DNA of 64,000 nucleotides from Crossiella equi (GTDB lineage Bacteria; Actinomycetota; Actinomycetes; Mycobacteriales; Pseudonocardiaceae): NCBI RefSeq assembly GCF_017876755.1, contig NZ_JAGIOO010000001.1, positions 5,875,786 to 5,939,785 of the forward strand, read 5' to 3'. Shown piece by piece: positions 33,934 to 41,697 of this stretch (position 1 is its first letter; each line of letters starts with the position of its first letter). The notes under the pieces were generated by a model. It saw only the letters and a program-made list of their open reading frames with translations, ran no database searches and was not told where the DNA came from. The position numbers and the translations under genes were made by a program.

Positions 33934-36423
33934 ATGTCCCGCACGCTCGTCGTCGTCGGCAACGGAATGGTCGGCCACCGCCTGGTCCAGGCGGTGCGCG
34001 AACGCGACCACGCCGGTGCCTGGCGCGTGGTCGTACTGGCCGAGGAGCCCCGGCCCGCGTACGACCGGGTCGCCCTTTCGTCCTACGTGGACGGTTGGGA
34101 CGAGCAGGCGCTGCGCTTGCCCGGCGCGGAGTTCACCGGGGACCCCCTGGTCGAGCTGCGCCTGGGTGAACCGGTGGTCGGCCTGGACACCGCCGCCCGG
34201 ACCGTCACCACCGCCGCCGGTGGCGTGCTGGCCTACGACGCCCTGGTGCTGGCCACCGGCTCCTCGCCCTTCGTCCCGCCGGTGCCCGGCCGCGAGCTGC
34301 CCGGCTGCTTCACCTACCGCACCATCGCCGACCTGGACGCGCTCCGGGCCGCCGCGCGGGGCAAGGCCACCGGGGTCGTGGTCGGCGGCGGGCTGCTCGG
34401 CCTGGAGGCGGCGAACGTGCTGCGCGGCCTGGGACTGGCCACCTCGGTGGTCGAGCTGGCCCCGCGCCTGATGCCCGTGCAGGTGGACGAGGGCGGCGGC
34501 GCGTTGCTGCGCAGGCAGATCGAGGACCTGGGCATCACCATCCACTGCGGGGTCTCCGTGCAACGGGTCGAGCCGGGTCTGGAGCTGACCCTCTCCGACG
34601 GCGGTGCGCTGGGCGCGGACGTGCTGGTCTTCGCCGCGGGCATCCGGCCGCGCGACGAGCTGGCCCGCGCCGCCGGGCTGGCCGTGGGCGAGCGCGGGGG
34701 CGTCCGCGTGGACGAGGCCTGCCGCACCAGCGCGCCGGAGGTCTACGCGATCGGCGAGGTCGCGCTGGCCGGGGGAGTGGTGTACGGCCTGGTCGGGCCC
34801 GGGTACGCGATGGCCGAGGTGGTCGCCGACCGCCTGCTCGGCGGCGCGGCCGAGTTCACCGGCGCGGACACCTCGACCAAGCTCAAACTGCTCGGCGTGG
34901 ACGTGGCCAGCTTCGGCGACGCGCACGCCACCACACCCCAGGCCCTGGAGGTCGTGCACAGCGACCCGGTCACCGGCCGGTACCAGAAGCTCGTGGTCTC
35001 CGACGACGCCAGCACGCTGCTCGGCGGGGTCCTGGTGGGCGATGCCTCCGCGTACGCGCTGCTGCGCCCGCTGGTCGGCCGCGCGCTGCCCGGCGAGCCC
35101 GGTGCGCTGCTGGCCGGACCGAACGCGGGCGCGGGGGTGGGCATCGGCGCCATGCCCGACGACGCCCAGGTCTGCTCCTGCCACGCGGTGACCAAGGCCC
35201 AGGTCCGGTGTGCCATCACCGAGTCCGGCTGCACGGACGTGCCCGGGCTGAAGGCCTGCACGAAGGCGGGCACCGGCTGCGGTTCGTGCGTGCCCATGCT
35301 CAAGCAGCTGCTCACCGCGCACGGCGTGGTGCAGTCCACCGCGCTGTGCGAGCACTTCGCGCACTCCCGCGCCGAGCTGTTCGAGATCGTGCGCGCCACC
35401 GGCATCCGCACCTTCAGTGACCTCGTCACCAGGCACGGCAGCGGACGCGGCTGCGACATCTGCAAGCCCGCGGTCGCCTCGATCCTGGCCTCGCTCGGCT
35501 CGCGGCACGTGCTGGACGGCGAGCAGGCCGCGTTGCAGGACACCAACGACCACTTCCTGGCCAACATCCAGCGCAACGGCACCTACTCGGTGGTGCCGCG
35601 CATCCCCGGTGGCGAGATCACCCCGGCCAAGCTGCTGGTGATCGCCGAGGTGGCCCGCGACTTCAACCTGTACACCAAGATCACCGGCGGGCAGCGCATC
35701 GATCTGTTCGGCGCCACCGTCGACCAGCTGCCCCAGATCTGGAAGCGCCTGGTGGACGCCGGGTTCGAGAGCGGGCACGCCTACGGCAAGGCGCTGCGCA
35801 CGGTGAAGTCCTGCGTGGGCTCCACCTGGTGCCGCTACGGGGTGCAGGACTCGGTCGGCCTGGCCGTGGAGCTGGAGCTGCGCTACCGGGGCCTGCGCTC
35901 GCCGCACAAGCTCAAGGCGGGCGTGTCCGGCTGCGCGCGCGAGTGCGCGGAGGCCCGGAGCAAGGACTTCGGCGTGATCGCCACCGAGGAGGGCTGGAAC
36001 CTCTACGTGGGTGGCAACGGCGGCTTCACGCCCCGGCACGCCGAGCTGCTGGTGTCCGATGTGGACAAAGACACGCTGATCCGGTACATCGACCGGTTCC
36101 TTATGTTCTACGTGCGCACCGCCGACCGGCTGCAGCGCACCTCCGCGTGGCTGGAGGCGATGGACGGCGGCCTGGACCACCTGCGCGAGGTCGTGGTGGA
36201 GGACAGCCTCGGCATCGGCGAGGACCTGGAGGCCGCGATGGCCGCGCACGTGGACAACTACGCCGATGAGTGGCGCGGGGTGCTGGAGGATGAGGAGAAG
36301 CTCGCGCGCTTCACCTCCTTCGTCAACGCCCCCGGCACGCCCGACCCGAGCATCACATTCCGCAGCGAGCGCGGGCAGCCGGTGCCCGTGCCGCTCGGTG
36401 TTCCGGAGGTGACCGCGAGATGA
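33934..36423 (+). CDS. nirB: Assimilatory nitrite reductase large subunit NirB
   Basis: This 829-residue NADH-dependent enzyme reduces nitrite to ammonium. In order, it has an FAD domain (VVVGNGMVGHRLV), an NADH domain (VVVGGGLLGLEAAN), a BFD-like [2Fe-2S] domain (CSCHAV...CGSCVPM) and ferredoxin-like repeats. A sirohaem/[4Fe-4S] domain has cysteines in SCVGSTWCRYG and SGCARECAEA. A strong GAGGAGGAAG precedes the ATG. It overlaps nirD by four bases (36420-36423). Uroporphyrinogen-III synthase and sirohydrochlorin chelatase genes follow, supplying sirohaem. Confidence 0.96.
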   Translation: MSRTLVVVGNGMVGHRLVQAVRERDHAGAWRVVVLAEEPRPAYDRVALSSYVDGWDEQALRLPGAEFTGDPLVELRLGEPVVGLDTAARTVTTAAGGVLAYDALVLATGSSPFVPPVPGRELPGCFTYRTIADLDALRAAARGKATGVVVGGGLLGLEAANVLRGLGLATSVVELAPRLMPVQVDEGGGALLRRQIEDLGITIHCGVSVQRVEPGLELTLSDGGALGADVLVFAAGIRPRDELARAAGLAVGERGGVRVDEACRTSAPEVYAIGEVALAGGVVYGLVGPGYAMAEVVADRLLGGAAEFTGADTSTKLKLLGVDVASFGDAHATTPQALEVVHSDPVTGRYQKLVVSDDASTLLGGVLVGDASAYALLRPLVGRALPGEPGALLAGPNAGAGVGIGAMPDDAQVCSCHAVTKAQVRCAITESGCTDVPGLKACTKAGTGCGSCVPMLKQLLTAHGVVQSTALCEHFAHSRAELFEIVRATGIRTFSDLVTRHGSGRGCDICKPAVASILASLGSRHVLDGEQAALQDTNDHFLANIQRNGTYSVVPRIPGGEITPAKLLVIAEVARDFNLYTKITGGQRIDLFGATVDQLPQIWKRLVDAGFESGHAYGKALRTVKSCVGSTWCRYGVQDSVGLAVELELRYRGLRSPHKLKAGVSGCARECAEARSKDFGVIATEEGWNLYVGGNGGFTPRHAELLVSDVDKDTLIRYIDRFLMFYVRTADRLQRTSAWLEAMDGGLDHLREVVVEDSLGIGEDLEAAMAAHVDNYADEWRGVLEDEEKLARFTSFVNAPGTPDPSITFRSERGQPVPVPLGVPEVTAR

Positions 36424-36758
36424 CCGCCATCGACGCCTGGGTGCCCGTGTGCAACTACGCCGCCCTGCTGCCCGAACGGGGTTGCGCCGCGCTGCTGCCG
36501 GGTGGGGAGCAGGTCGCGCTGTTCCGCACCTTCGACGGGCAGGTGCACGCACTGGGCAACTTCGACCCGTTCAGCCGGGCCGCGGTGATCTCGCGCGGCA
36601 TCGTGGGCGACCGGGGCGGTGAGCCCGTGGTCACCTCGCCCATGCACAAGCAGCCGTTCTCCCTGCGCACCGGGGAGTGCCTGGACGACTCCTCGGTGGT
36701 GCTGCCCCGGTACGCGGCTCGGGTCGAGGACGGCGTGGTGTACGTGGAGCTGCCGTGA
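36420..36758 (+). CDS. nirD: Assimilatory nitrite reductase small subunit NirD
   Basis: This 112-residue Rieske-fold subunit of NirBD lacks the Cys-His cluster ligands, as NirD proteins normally do. Recognisable segments are ALFRTFDGQVHALGNFDPFSRA and SPMHKQPFSL. It is coupled to nirB by an ATGA overlap and to the next gene by GTGA at 36755-36758. Confidence 0.95.
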   Translation: MTAIDAWVPVCNYAALLPERGCAALLPGGEQVALFRTFDGQVHALGNFDPFSRAAVISRGIVGDRGGEPVVTSPMHKQPFSLRTGECLDDSSVVLPRYAARVEDGVVYVELP

Positions 36759-37858
36759 ACGCCGAGCTCGCCGGGTTCACGGTCGGCCTGACCGCCGCCC
36801 GACGCGCCGAGGAGCTCGCCGCACTCCTGGAGCGCCGGGGCGCGGCCGTGCTGCACGCCCCGGCCATCCGCATCCTGCCGCTGGCCGACGACGCCGACCT
36901 GCTCGCGGCCACCCGGGAGGTCCTCGCCCAGCCCCTGGACGTCGTGGTGGCCACCACCGCCATCGGCTTCCGGGGCTGGCTGGAGGCCGCCGAGGGCTGG
37001 GGGCTGGCCGCGGACCTGCGGGCCCGCTTCGCCTCGGCCACCGTGCTCGCGCGCGGCCCCAAGGCCCGGGGCGCGGTCCGCGCGGCCGGACTGGTCGAGT
37101 CCTTCTCCCCGGCCTCGGAGTCCAACGCCGACCTGCTGGCCCACCTGCTGGCCACCGGGGTGGCCGGGAAGCGCGTCGCGGTGCAGGAGCACGGCGCCCC
37201 GGTGCCCGAGTTCGTCGAACCGCTGCGCGCGGCCGGTGCCGAGGTGGTGCCGGTGTCGGTCTACCGCTGGGAACGCCCGGTCGACCTCGCCCCGCTGGAC
37301 CGCCTGCTGGACGCGGTGCGGTTCGGCCAGCTCGACGCCCTGGCCTTCACCAGCGCCCCGGCCGCGGCGAACCTGTTGGCACACGCGGAAGAACGCGGCC
37401 GCCGGCGCGAGCTGGTGGACGCGCTGCGCGAGGAGGTCCTGGTGGCCTGCGTCGGCGGCATCACCGCCGCCCCGCTGGTCGCCGCCGGGATCCCGGTGGT
37501 CAGCCCGGAACGCGGCCGCATCGGCGCGCTGGCCCGGCACCTGGGCGCCGAGCTGGCCGCCCGCGCCCCGCGCCTGCGGGTGGCGGGCCGGTCCCTGGAA
37601 CTGCGCGGCCAGGCCGTGCTGGTCGACGGCGAGTACCGGCCGGTCGCACCCGCCCCGATGGCGGTGCTGCGCGCCCTGGTCCGCCGCTGTGGCAAGGTCG
37701 CCAGCCGCGCCGAGCTGCTCGGGGTGCTGCCCAGCGGTGGCGAGGAGCACGCGGTGGAGACCGCGGTCGGCCGCCTGCGCACCGCCCTGGGCGAACCCCG
37801 CATGATCCAGACCGTGGTCAAGCGCGGCTACCGGGTACCGCTGGAGACGGCCCGGTGA
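36755..37858 (+). CDS. Uroporphyrinogen-III synthase fused to a winged-helix DNA-binding domain
   Basis: Residues 1-265 are a HemD-type uroporphyrinogen-III synthase (VGLTAARRAEELAALLERRG at the start; FTSAPAAANLL near residue 205). This enzyme makes the macrocycle needed for sirohaem. Residues 280-367 are an OmpR-type winged helix with VLRALVRRCGKVASRAELLG and VETAVGRLRTALG...VKRGYR. The fusion is a known actinobacterial form; here it lies inside the nirBD operon (GTGA overlaps on both sides). It may link tetrapyrrole synthesis to control of nitrogen genes, which is inference. Confidence 0.9.
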   Translation: MNAELAGFTVGLTAARRAEELAALLERRGAAVLHAPAIRILPLADDADLLAATREVLAQPLDVVVATTAIGFRGWLEAAEGWGLAADLRARFASATVLARGPKARGAVRAAGLVESFSPASESNADLLAHLLATGVAGKRVAVQEHGAPVPEFVEPLRAAGAEVVPVSVYRWERPVDLAPLDRLLDAVRFGQLDALAFTSAPAAANLLAHAEERGRRRELVDALREEVLVACVGGITAAPLVAAGIPVVSPERGRIGALARHLGAELAARAPRLRVAGRSLELRGQAVLVDGEYRPVAPAPMAVLRALVRRCGKVASRAELLGVLPSGGEEHAVETAVGRLRTALGEPRMIQTVVKRGYRVPLETAR

Positions 37859-38529
37859 GGCCCCTGGTCCTGGCCGCGCACGGCACCAAGGACCCGGCGG
37901 GCGCCGAGTGCACCGAGCACCTGGCCGCGCTGGTGGGCGCCCGGCTCGGGCTGCCGGTGCCGGTGGCCTACGCGGACGTGCGCGAACCCCGGCTGTCCTC
38001 GGTCCTGACCGACCACGCGGTGGTGGTGCCCGCCTTCCTGGCCAGCGGTTACCACGTGCGCGTCGACCTGCCCGGCGAGATCGCCCGCAGCGGCCGCACG
38101 GGCGTCACGCTCACCCCGGCCTTCGGCGCCGACCCGGCCCTGGTCGACCTGGCCGCGCTCCGCCTGGCCGAGGCGGGCTGGCGCTCCGGTGACGCGGTGG
38201 TGCTCGGCGCGGCGGGCTCCTCGGATGAGGGCGCGCTGGCCGAGGTCCGGACCGCGGCCCGGCTGCTGTCGGCGGAGCTCGGTACCGAGGTCGAGGTCGG
38301 TTACGTGACCACCGCGCGGCCGGGCATCGACACCGCGCTGGCCCAGGCCCGGCGCACCGGACGGCGGGTGTCGGTGGCCAGCTGGCTGCTCGCCCCCGGC
38401 CTGTTCCACCAGGCGCTGCGGGTGGCCGGGCACAGCGTGGTCGCGGCCCCGCTGGGCGCGCACGAGCTGGTCGCTGACCTGGTGGTGCGGCGGTACCTGG
38501 CGGCCAACGCGGTCGCGGCCGCCGCCTGA
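37855..38529 (+). CDS. Sirohydrochlorin chelatase (CbiX/SirB-like)
   Basis: This 224-residue CbiX-type chelatase begins LVLAAHGTKDPAG, with the family's catalytic histidine. It has an internal duplication: PAFLASGYHVRVDLPGEI contains the second conserved histidine. It inserts iron into sirohydrochlorin to make sirohaem for NirB. GTG 37855 overlaps the preceding stop by four bases. It ends the nirBD operon. Confidence 0.9.
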   Translation: MRPLVLAAHGTKDPAGAECTEHLAALVGARLGLPVPVAYADVREPRLSSVLTDHAVVVPAFLASGYHVRVDLPGEIARSGRTGVTLTPAFGADPALVDLAALRLAEAGWRSGDAVVLGAAGSSDEGALAEVRTAARLLSAELGTEVEVGYVTTARPGIDTALAQARRTGRRVSVASWLLAPGLFHQALRVAGHSVVAAPLGAHELVADLVVRRYLAANAVAAAA

Positions 38530-38637
38530 GGACCGCCTCCGACGGCTGCCGGGCTGGCGCCCAGTCCGGTGATCGCGCTGCTCCATTGGTGCCACAAGGG
38601 GTTCAGGCGCTCCGGCCCACCGCGAATAGTGGAGGGG

Positions 38638-39972
38638 GTGAGCACCCAACGCCCCCTGCCCGGCCCGGGATCGCTGACGTGGAGGCACCTCGGCCGGTGG
38701 CGCATGCTGACCACGATGGGCCGACTGCTGGTGCTGGAGACAGCGCATCCCGTGGTCGGTGCCGGGGTGTCGGACTACTCGACCTACCGGCACCGGCCCT
38801 GGCGGCGGGTGGCGCACACGATGACCACGTTGCAGCGGCTGGCCTACAGTGACCGGCGCGGACGGCAGAAGGAGCAGCAGCGCCTGGACCGCCTGCACCG
38901 GCACATCAAGGGCACCGACGAGTCGGGCCGCGCCTACTCGGCGCTGGACCCGGAGGCCCGGGCGTGGGTGCTGCTGACCCTGTTCGAGGCCGCGGTCACG
39001 ATGGGCCGCACCGGCGGCGATCCGCTGTCCCCGGAGGACGAGCGCCAGTTCTACGAGGAGTGGCTCTCCTTCGGCGATCTGATGGGCCTCGCGGAGCAGA
39101 TGCCGCCGGACATCGAGGCGTTCTGGGTCTACTTCGACCAGATGACCACCGAGCAGCTCCGGCGCACCAAGGGCCTGCTGGAGCTCATCGAGGCACTGGA
39201 GAAGGCGGAGTTCCCGGTCCCGCCGTGGCTGCCGCTGCCGGGTGCGCTGTGGCGGGCGCTGAGCGTGCTGGGTGCCCGGGCCTACCTGGAGCTGACAGCG
39301 GCCCTGCTGTCCCCGAAGCTCCAGGAGCGCCTGGGCCTGCGGCCGAGCCCGCTGGGTGAGCTGTTCGCGGTGGTGTTCTGCCGAGGCCTGACCATCGCGG
39401 AGTCCTTCGTCCCGGAACGCCTGCGCTACATGCCGATCGCGGCCGCGGCCCTGGCCGCCCGCGCCCTGTCCCCGGCGGAGGAGGCCGTGCCGGAGAGCTT
39501 CGCGAGGTCCCTGGACCAGAACGGCGACGGCACCCTGAACTGGATCGACCTGGCCTCGGCGGCCCGCCTCCTGTCCGCCCGCCTGAACCTGTCCGGGGAG
39601 GAGGAGAACGCCCTGTACGAGGGCTTCCACGGCTGGTGGCGCGACCTGCGCACGCGCTTCGACACCAACGGCGACGGCACCCTGACCCGCGAGGAGTACC
39701 TTGCCTCGGCCAGCGAACCCGGCGAGGCCCTCCGCACCGCCATGGACGCGGTGGCCGCCGCGGTGGACCAGGACGACGACGGCTACATCGAGCTCTCCGA
39801 GTACGAGTTCCTGCTGGGCCCGGGCCAGCAAGCCCTGGCCGCGGCCCAGTTCCACCGCCTGGACCACGACGGCGACGGCCTGCTCACCCGGGCCGAGTTC
39901 GCCACGGGCCTGGGCGAGTTCTTCCTGGGCCGCGCGGCGCACGGCATCGGGGAGGTACTGGCGGAGGTCTAG
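38638..39972 (+). CDS. MpaB-like oxygenase domain fused to C-terminal EF-hands
   Basis: The first 300 residues of this 444-residue protein match the oxygenase-MpaB/DUF2236 fold (MLTTMGRLLVLETAHPVVGAGV, then TLFEAAVTMGR). The proteins of this group related to Lcp use a histidine-bound b-type haem. The last 140 residues hold four EF-hand loops: DQNGDGTLNW, DTNGDGTLTREE, DQDDDGYIELSE and DHDGDGLLTRAE. All have acidic residues at calcium-binding positions. GTG 38638 follows GGAGGG. The substrate is unknown; calcium control or stabilisation is inferred. Its stop shares a CTAG with the convergent gene. Confidence 0.85.
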   Translation: MSTQRPLPGPGSLTWRHLGRWRMLTTMGRLLVLETAHPVVGAGVSDYSTYRHRPWRRVAHTMTTLQRLAYSDRRGRQKEQQRLDRLHRHIKGTDESGRAYSALDPEARAWVLLTLFEAAVTMGRTGGDPLSPEDERQFYEEWLSFGDLMGLAEQMPPDIEAFWVYFDQMTTEQLRRTKGLLELIEALEKAEFPVPPWLPLPGALWRALSVLGARAYLELTAALLSPKLQERLGLRPSPLGELFAVVFCRGLTIAESFVPERLRYMPIAAAALAARALSPAEEAVPESFARSLDQNGDGTLNWIDLASAARLLSARLNLSGEEENALYEGFHGWWRDLRTRFDTNGDGTLTREEYLASASEPGEALRTAMDAVAAAVDQDDDGYIELSEYEFLLGPGQQALAAAQFHRLDHDGDGLLTRAEFATGLGEFFLGRAAHGIGEVLAEV

Positions 39973-40289
39973 AACAAGCTCGGCGGCTCCTCCGGCGGCG
40001 GCACGGCCTCCCACCGGTACTCCCGCAGGTTCACCCGCTCCCCGTCGGCCAGCACGCCCTCGGCCCGCAGCAGCGCCAGCTGCTCGCGGGCCAGGTGCGG
40101 GGCGCAGGTGCCGTTGGCCCGCAGCACCCGGTGCCAGGGCAGGTCGTGCCCGTCCTCGGACAGCACCCGCCCGACCAGCCGGGGGGAGGGCGCGCGGGAG
40201 ACGTCGGCGACGTCCCCGTAGGTGGCCACCTGGCCCGCCGGGATGGACAGCACCGCCGCCCGCACCCGCTCAATGGTCTCATCGTCCAC
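39969..40289 (-). CDS. Alkyltransferase-like (MGMT-family) DNA repair protein
   Basis: This protein of about 106 residues is related to the C-terminal domain of O6-alkylguanine-DNA alkyltransferase: IPAGQVATYGDVA, then PSPRLVGRVL, then PWHRVLRANG. The acceptor cysteine of the PCHR motif is a tryptophan, so it cannot accept alkyl groups and belongs to the ATL class that flags lesions for excision repair. GTG 40289 fits family length; ATG 40322 or 40325 are alternatives. The M. tuberculosis counterpart (Rv3204, from memory) also lies between moeZ and adnAB. Confidence 0.88.
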   Translation of the reverse strand: MDDETIERVRAAVLSIPAGQVATYGDVADVSRAPSPRLVGRVLSEDGHDLPWHRVLRANGTCAPHLAREQLALLRAEGVLADGERVNLREYRWEAVPPPEEPPSLF

Positions 40290-40407
40290 CGGCCCATTCT
40301 GGACCACGGCACCGACGGCCATCACGCTTCGCTGTCCCCTGTGGTGGCTGGGACAGACCGTGACGAGTGATTACCGGAAGTGCGCGCCGGAATAGCATTC
40401 ATTGACC

Positions 40408-41688
40408 ATGGGAATCTTCTTCCGGCGCTGTGCCGCCGTCGCCATGGGTGTCTCGTTGACCGTGTCGGCACTCCCGGCCCTTGCCGCTCCGCCCTCGATG
40501 GTCCGGTCCGCGCAGCTCACGGCACCCCGTGACGATCCGCCTGGGCTGGCGGAGATCATGGCCGGAGTCCTCCACGCCAGTGAGGAGGAGCTGACGCTGG
40601 AGCACGAGGTCGCCTGCGAGACAGGTGAGCTCGACGCGCGCGCCTGCCGCATGGACACCGGCGAAGTGGTGGGCCTGCCCCAGAACCTCCAGAAGCAGAC
40701 GGAGGAACTGGTCAAGAACTGCCGGCAGCTCGCCGAATGCGCCCAAACCGGTCCGCAACCGCGCACCGGGGCGGACATCGCCAAGATCCTGCGCGCGTTG
40801 ACCAAGGCCAGCGGCAACCCGGCGGTCCAGAAGCTGACGGGCCGGGCCGACGACTTCGCCGCCTTCGCCGGTCGGTTGAGCACCGTGGGCGGCCCTCTCA
40901 CCTCGGACTCCGAGCGGCTCAAGGAGTTCGCCAAGGCCTCCGCGTACCTGGTGCTGAGCGCCGTGCCCCCGGTGGGTGACCTCCTGGGCCTTGCCGAGAG
41001 CGTCGCGAACGGTGACGTCGAGCAGGGGGTACTGGCCGTGCTGGGCGTGGCGGCGACCGCGGTCGGCCTGGCCTTCCCGCCCGCGGGGTCGGCCATCGCC
41101 GCCGCCGTGGCGATCTACAGCCTCGGCAAGTTCCTGTGGAACACCTACCGGGCCAAGGCCAGGAACTGGGTCAGCGACCCGGTCGGCATGTTCAAGTACA
41201 CGATGAGCTCCGGCGTCGACGTCCGGTGGACCGAGCAGAAGCTCGGCGGCAGGACCGTCAACGTGGTGTTCTCCCGGAACAAGCTCATCGCCACCCAGAC
41301 GCTGCTGATGAACTCGCAGTGGCACACCGTCGCGGGCGTGAGCAAGCCCTCCAGCCGCACGCTGCCCACCGGTCCCGGCATCTTCTACAGGGTCGTCGGG
41401 CCGCTGCTCACCTACGGCGCGGTATCGGCGATCGTGTGGCAGGACGGCAGGGCGCACGCGGCCACCTGCCGGGTGCACCCGACGGTCATGTGCGGCGGCC
41501 TGACCGAGGAGGTGACGATCTCCGAGAACCGGAACGCGGTGTTGGAGCTGCGTTACCTCCTCAAGGACTACGACGAGCTCCAGCGGGTGTGCCCGTCACC
41601 GCCCTGCCGGATCGGCACCGGCAAGGCGTTCCTGTTGCCGGAGAGCTGGACCCCGGCCTTCGCGCCCTACGAGGTGGGTGTCGCCTGA
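40408..41688 (+). CDS. Secreted protein of unknown function with a hydrophobic Gly/Ala-rich core
   Basis: I do not recognise this 426-residue protein. It has a clear signal peptide (positive FFRR, hydrophobic core, ALPALAA cleavage site near residue 28). A helical, cysteine-containing mature start is followed by a strongly hydrophobic stretch (about residues 170-235) with PPVGDLL and AGSAIAAAVAIYSL. A beta-rich C-terminal part has paired cysteines (TCRVHPTVMC, VCPSPPC). The hydrophobic stretch recalls pore-forming or pre-toxin regions, but that is only an impression. ATG 40408 is preferred over TTG 40402. Its stop lies ten bases from that of the convergent NACHT gene. Confidence 0.7.
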   Translation: MGIFFRRCAAVAMGVSLTVSALPALAAPPSMVRSAQLTAPRDDPPGLAEIMAGVLHASEEELTLEHEVACETGELDARACRMDTGEVVGLPQNLQKQTEELVKNCRQLAECAQTGPQPRTGADIAKILRALTKASGNPAVQKLTGRADDFAAFAGRLSTVGGPLTSDSERLKEFAKASAYLVLSAVPPVGDLLGLAESVANGDVEQGVLAVLGVAATAVGLAFPPAGSAIAAAVAIYSLGKFLWNTYRAKARNWVSDPVGMFKYTMSSGVDVRWTEQKLGGRTVNVVFSRNKLIATQTLLMNSQWHTVAGVSKPSSRTLPTGPGIFYRVVGPLLTYGAVSAIVWQDGRAHAATCRVHPTVMCGGLTEEVTISENRNAVLELRYLLKDYDELQRVCPSPPCRIGTGKAFLLPESWTPAFAPYEVGVA

Positions 41689-41697
41689 ACCGCCCGG

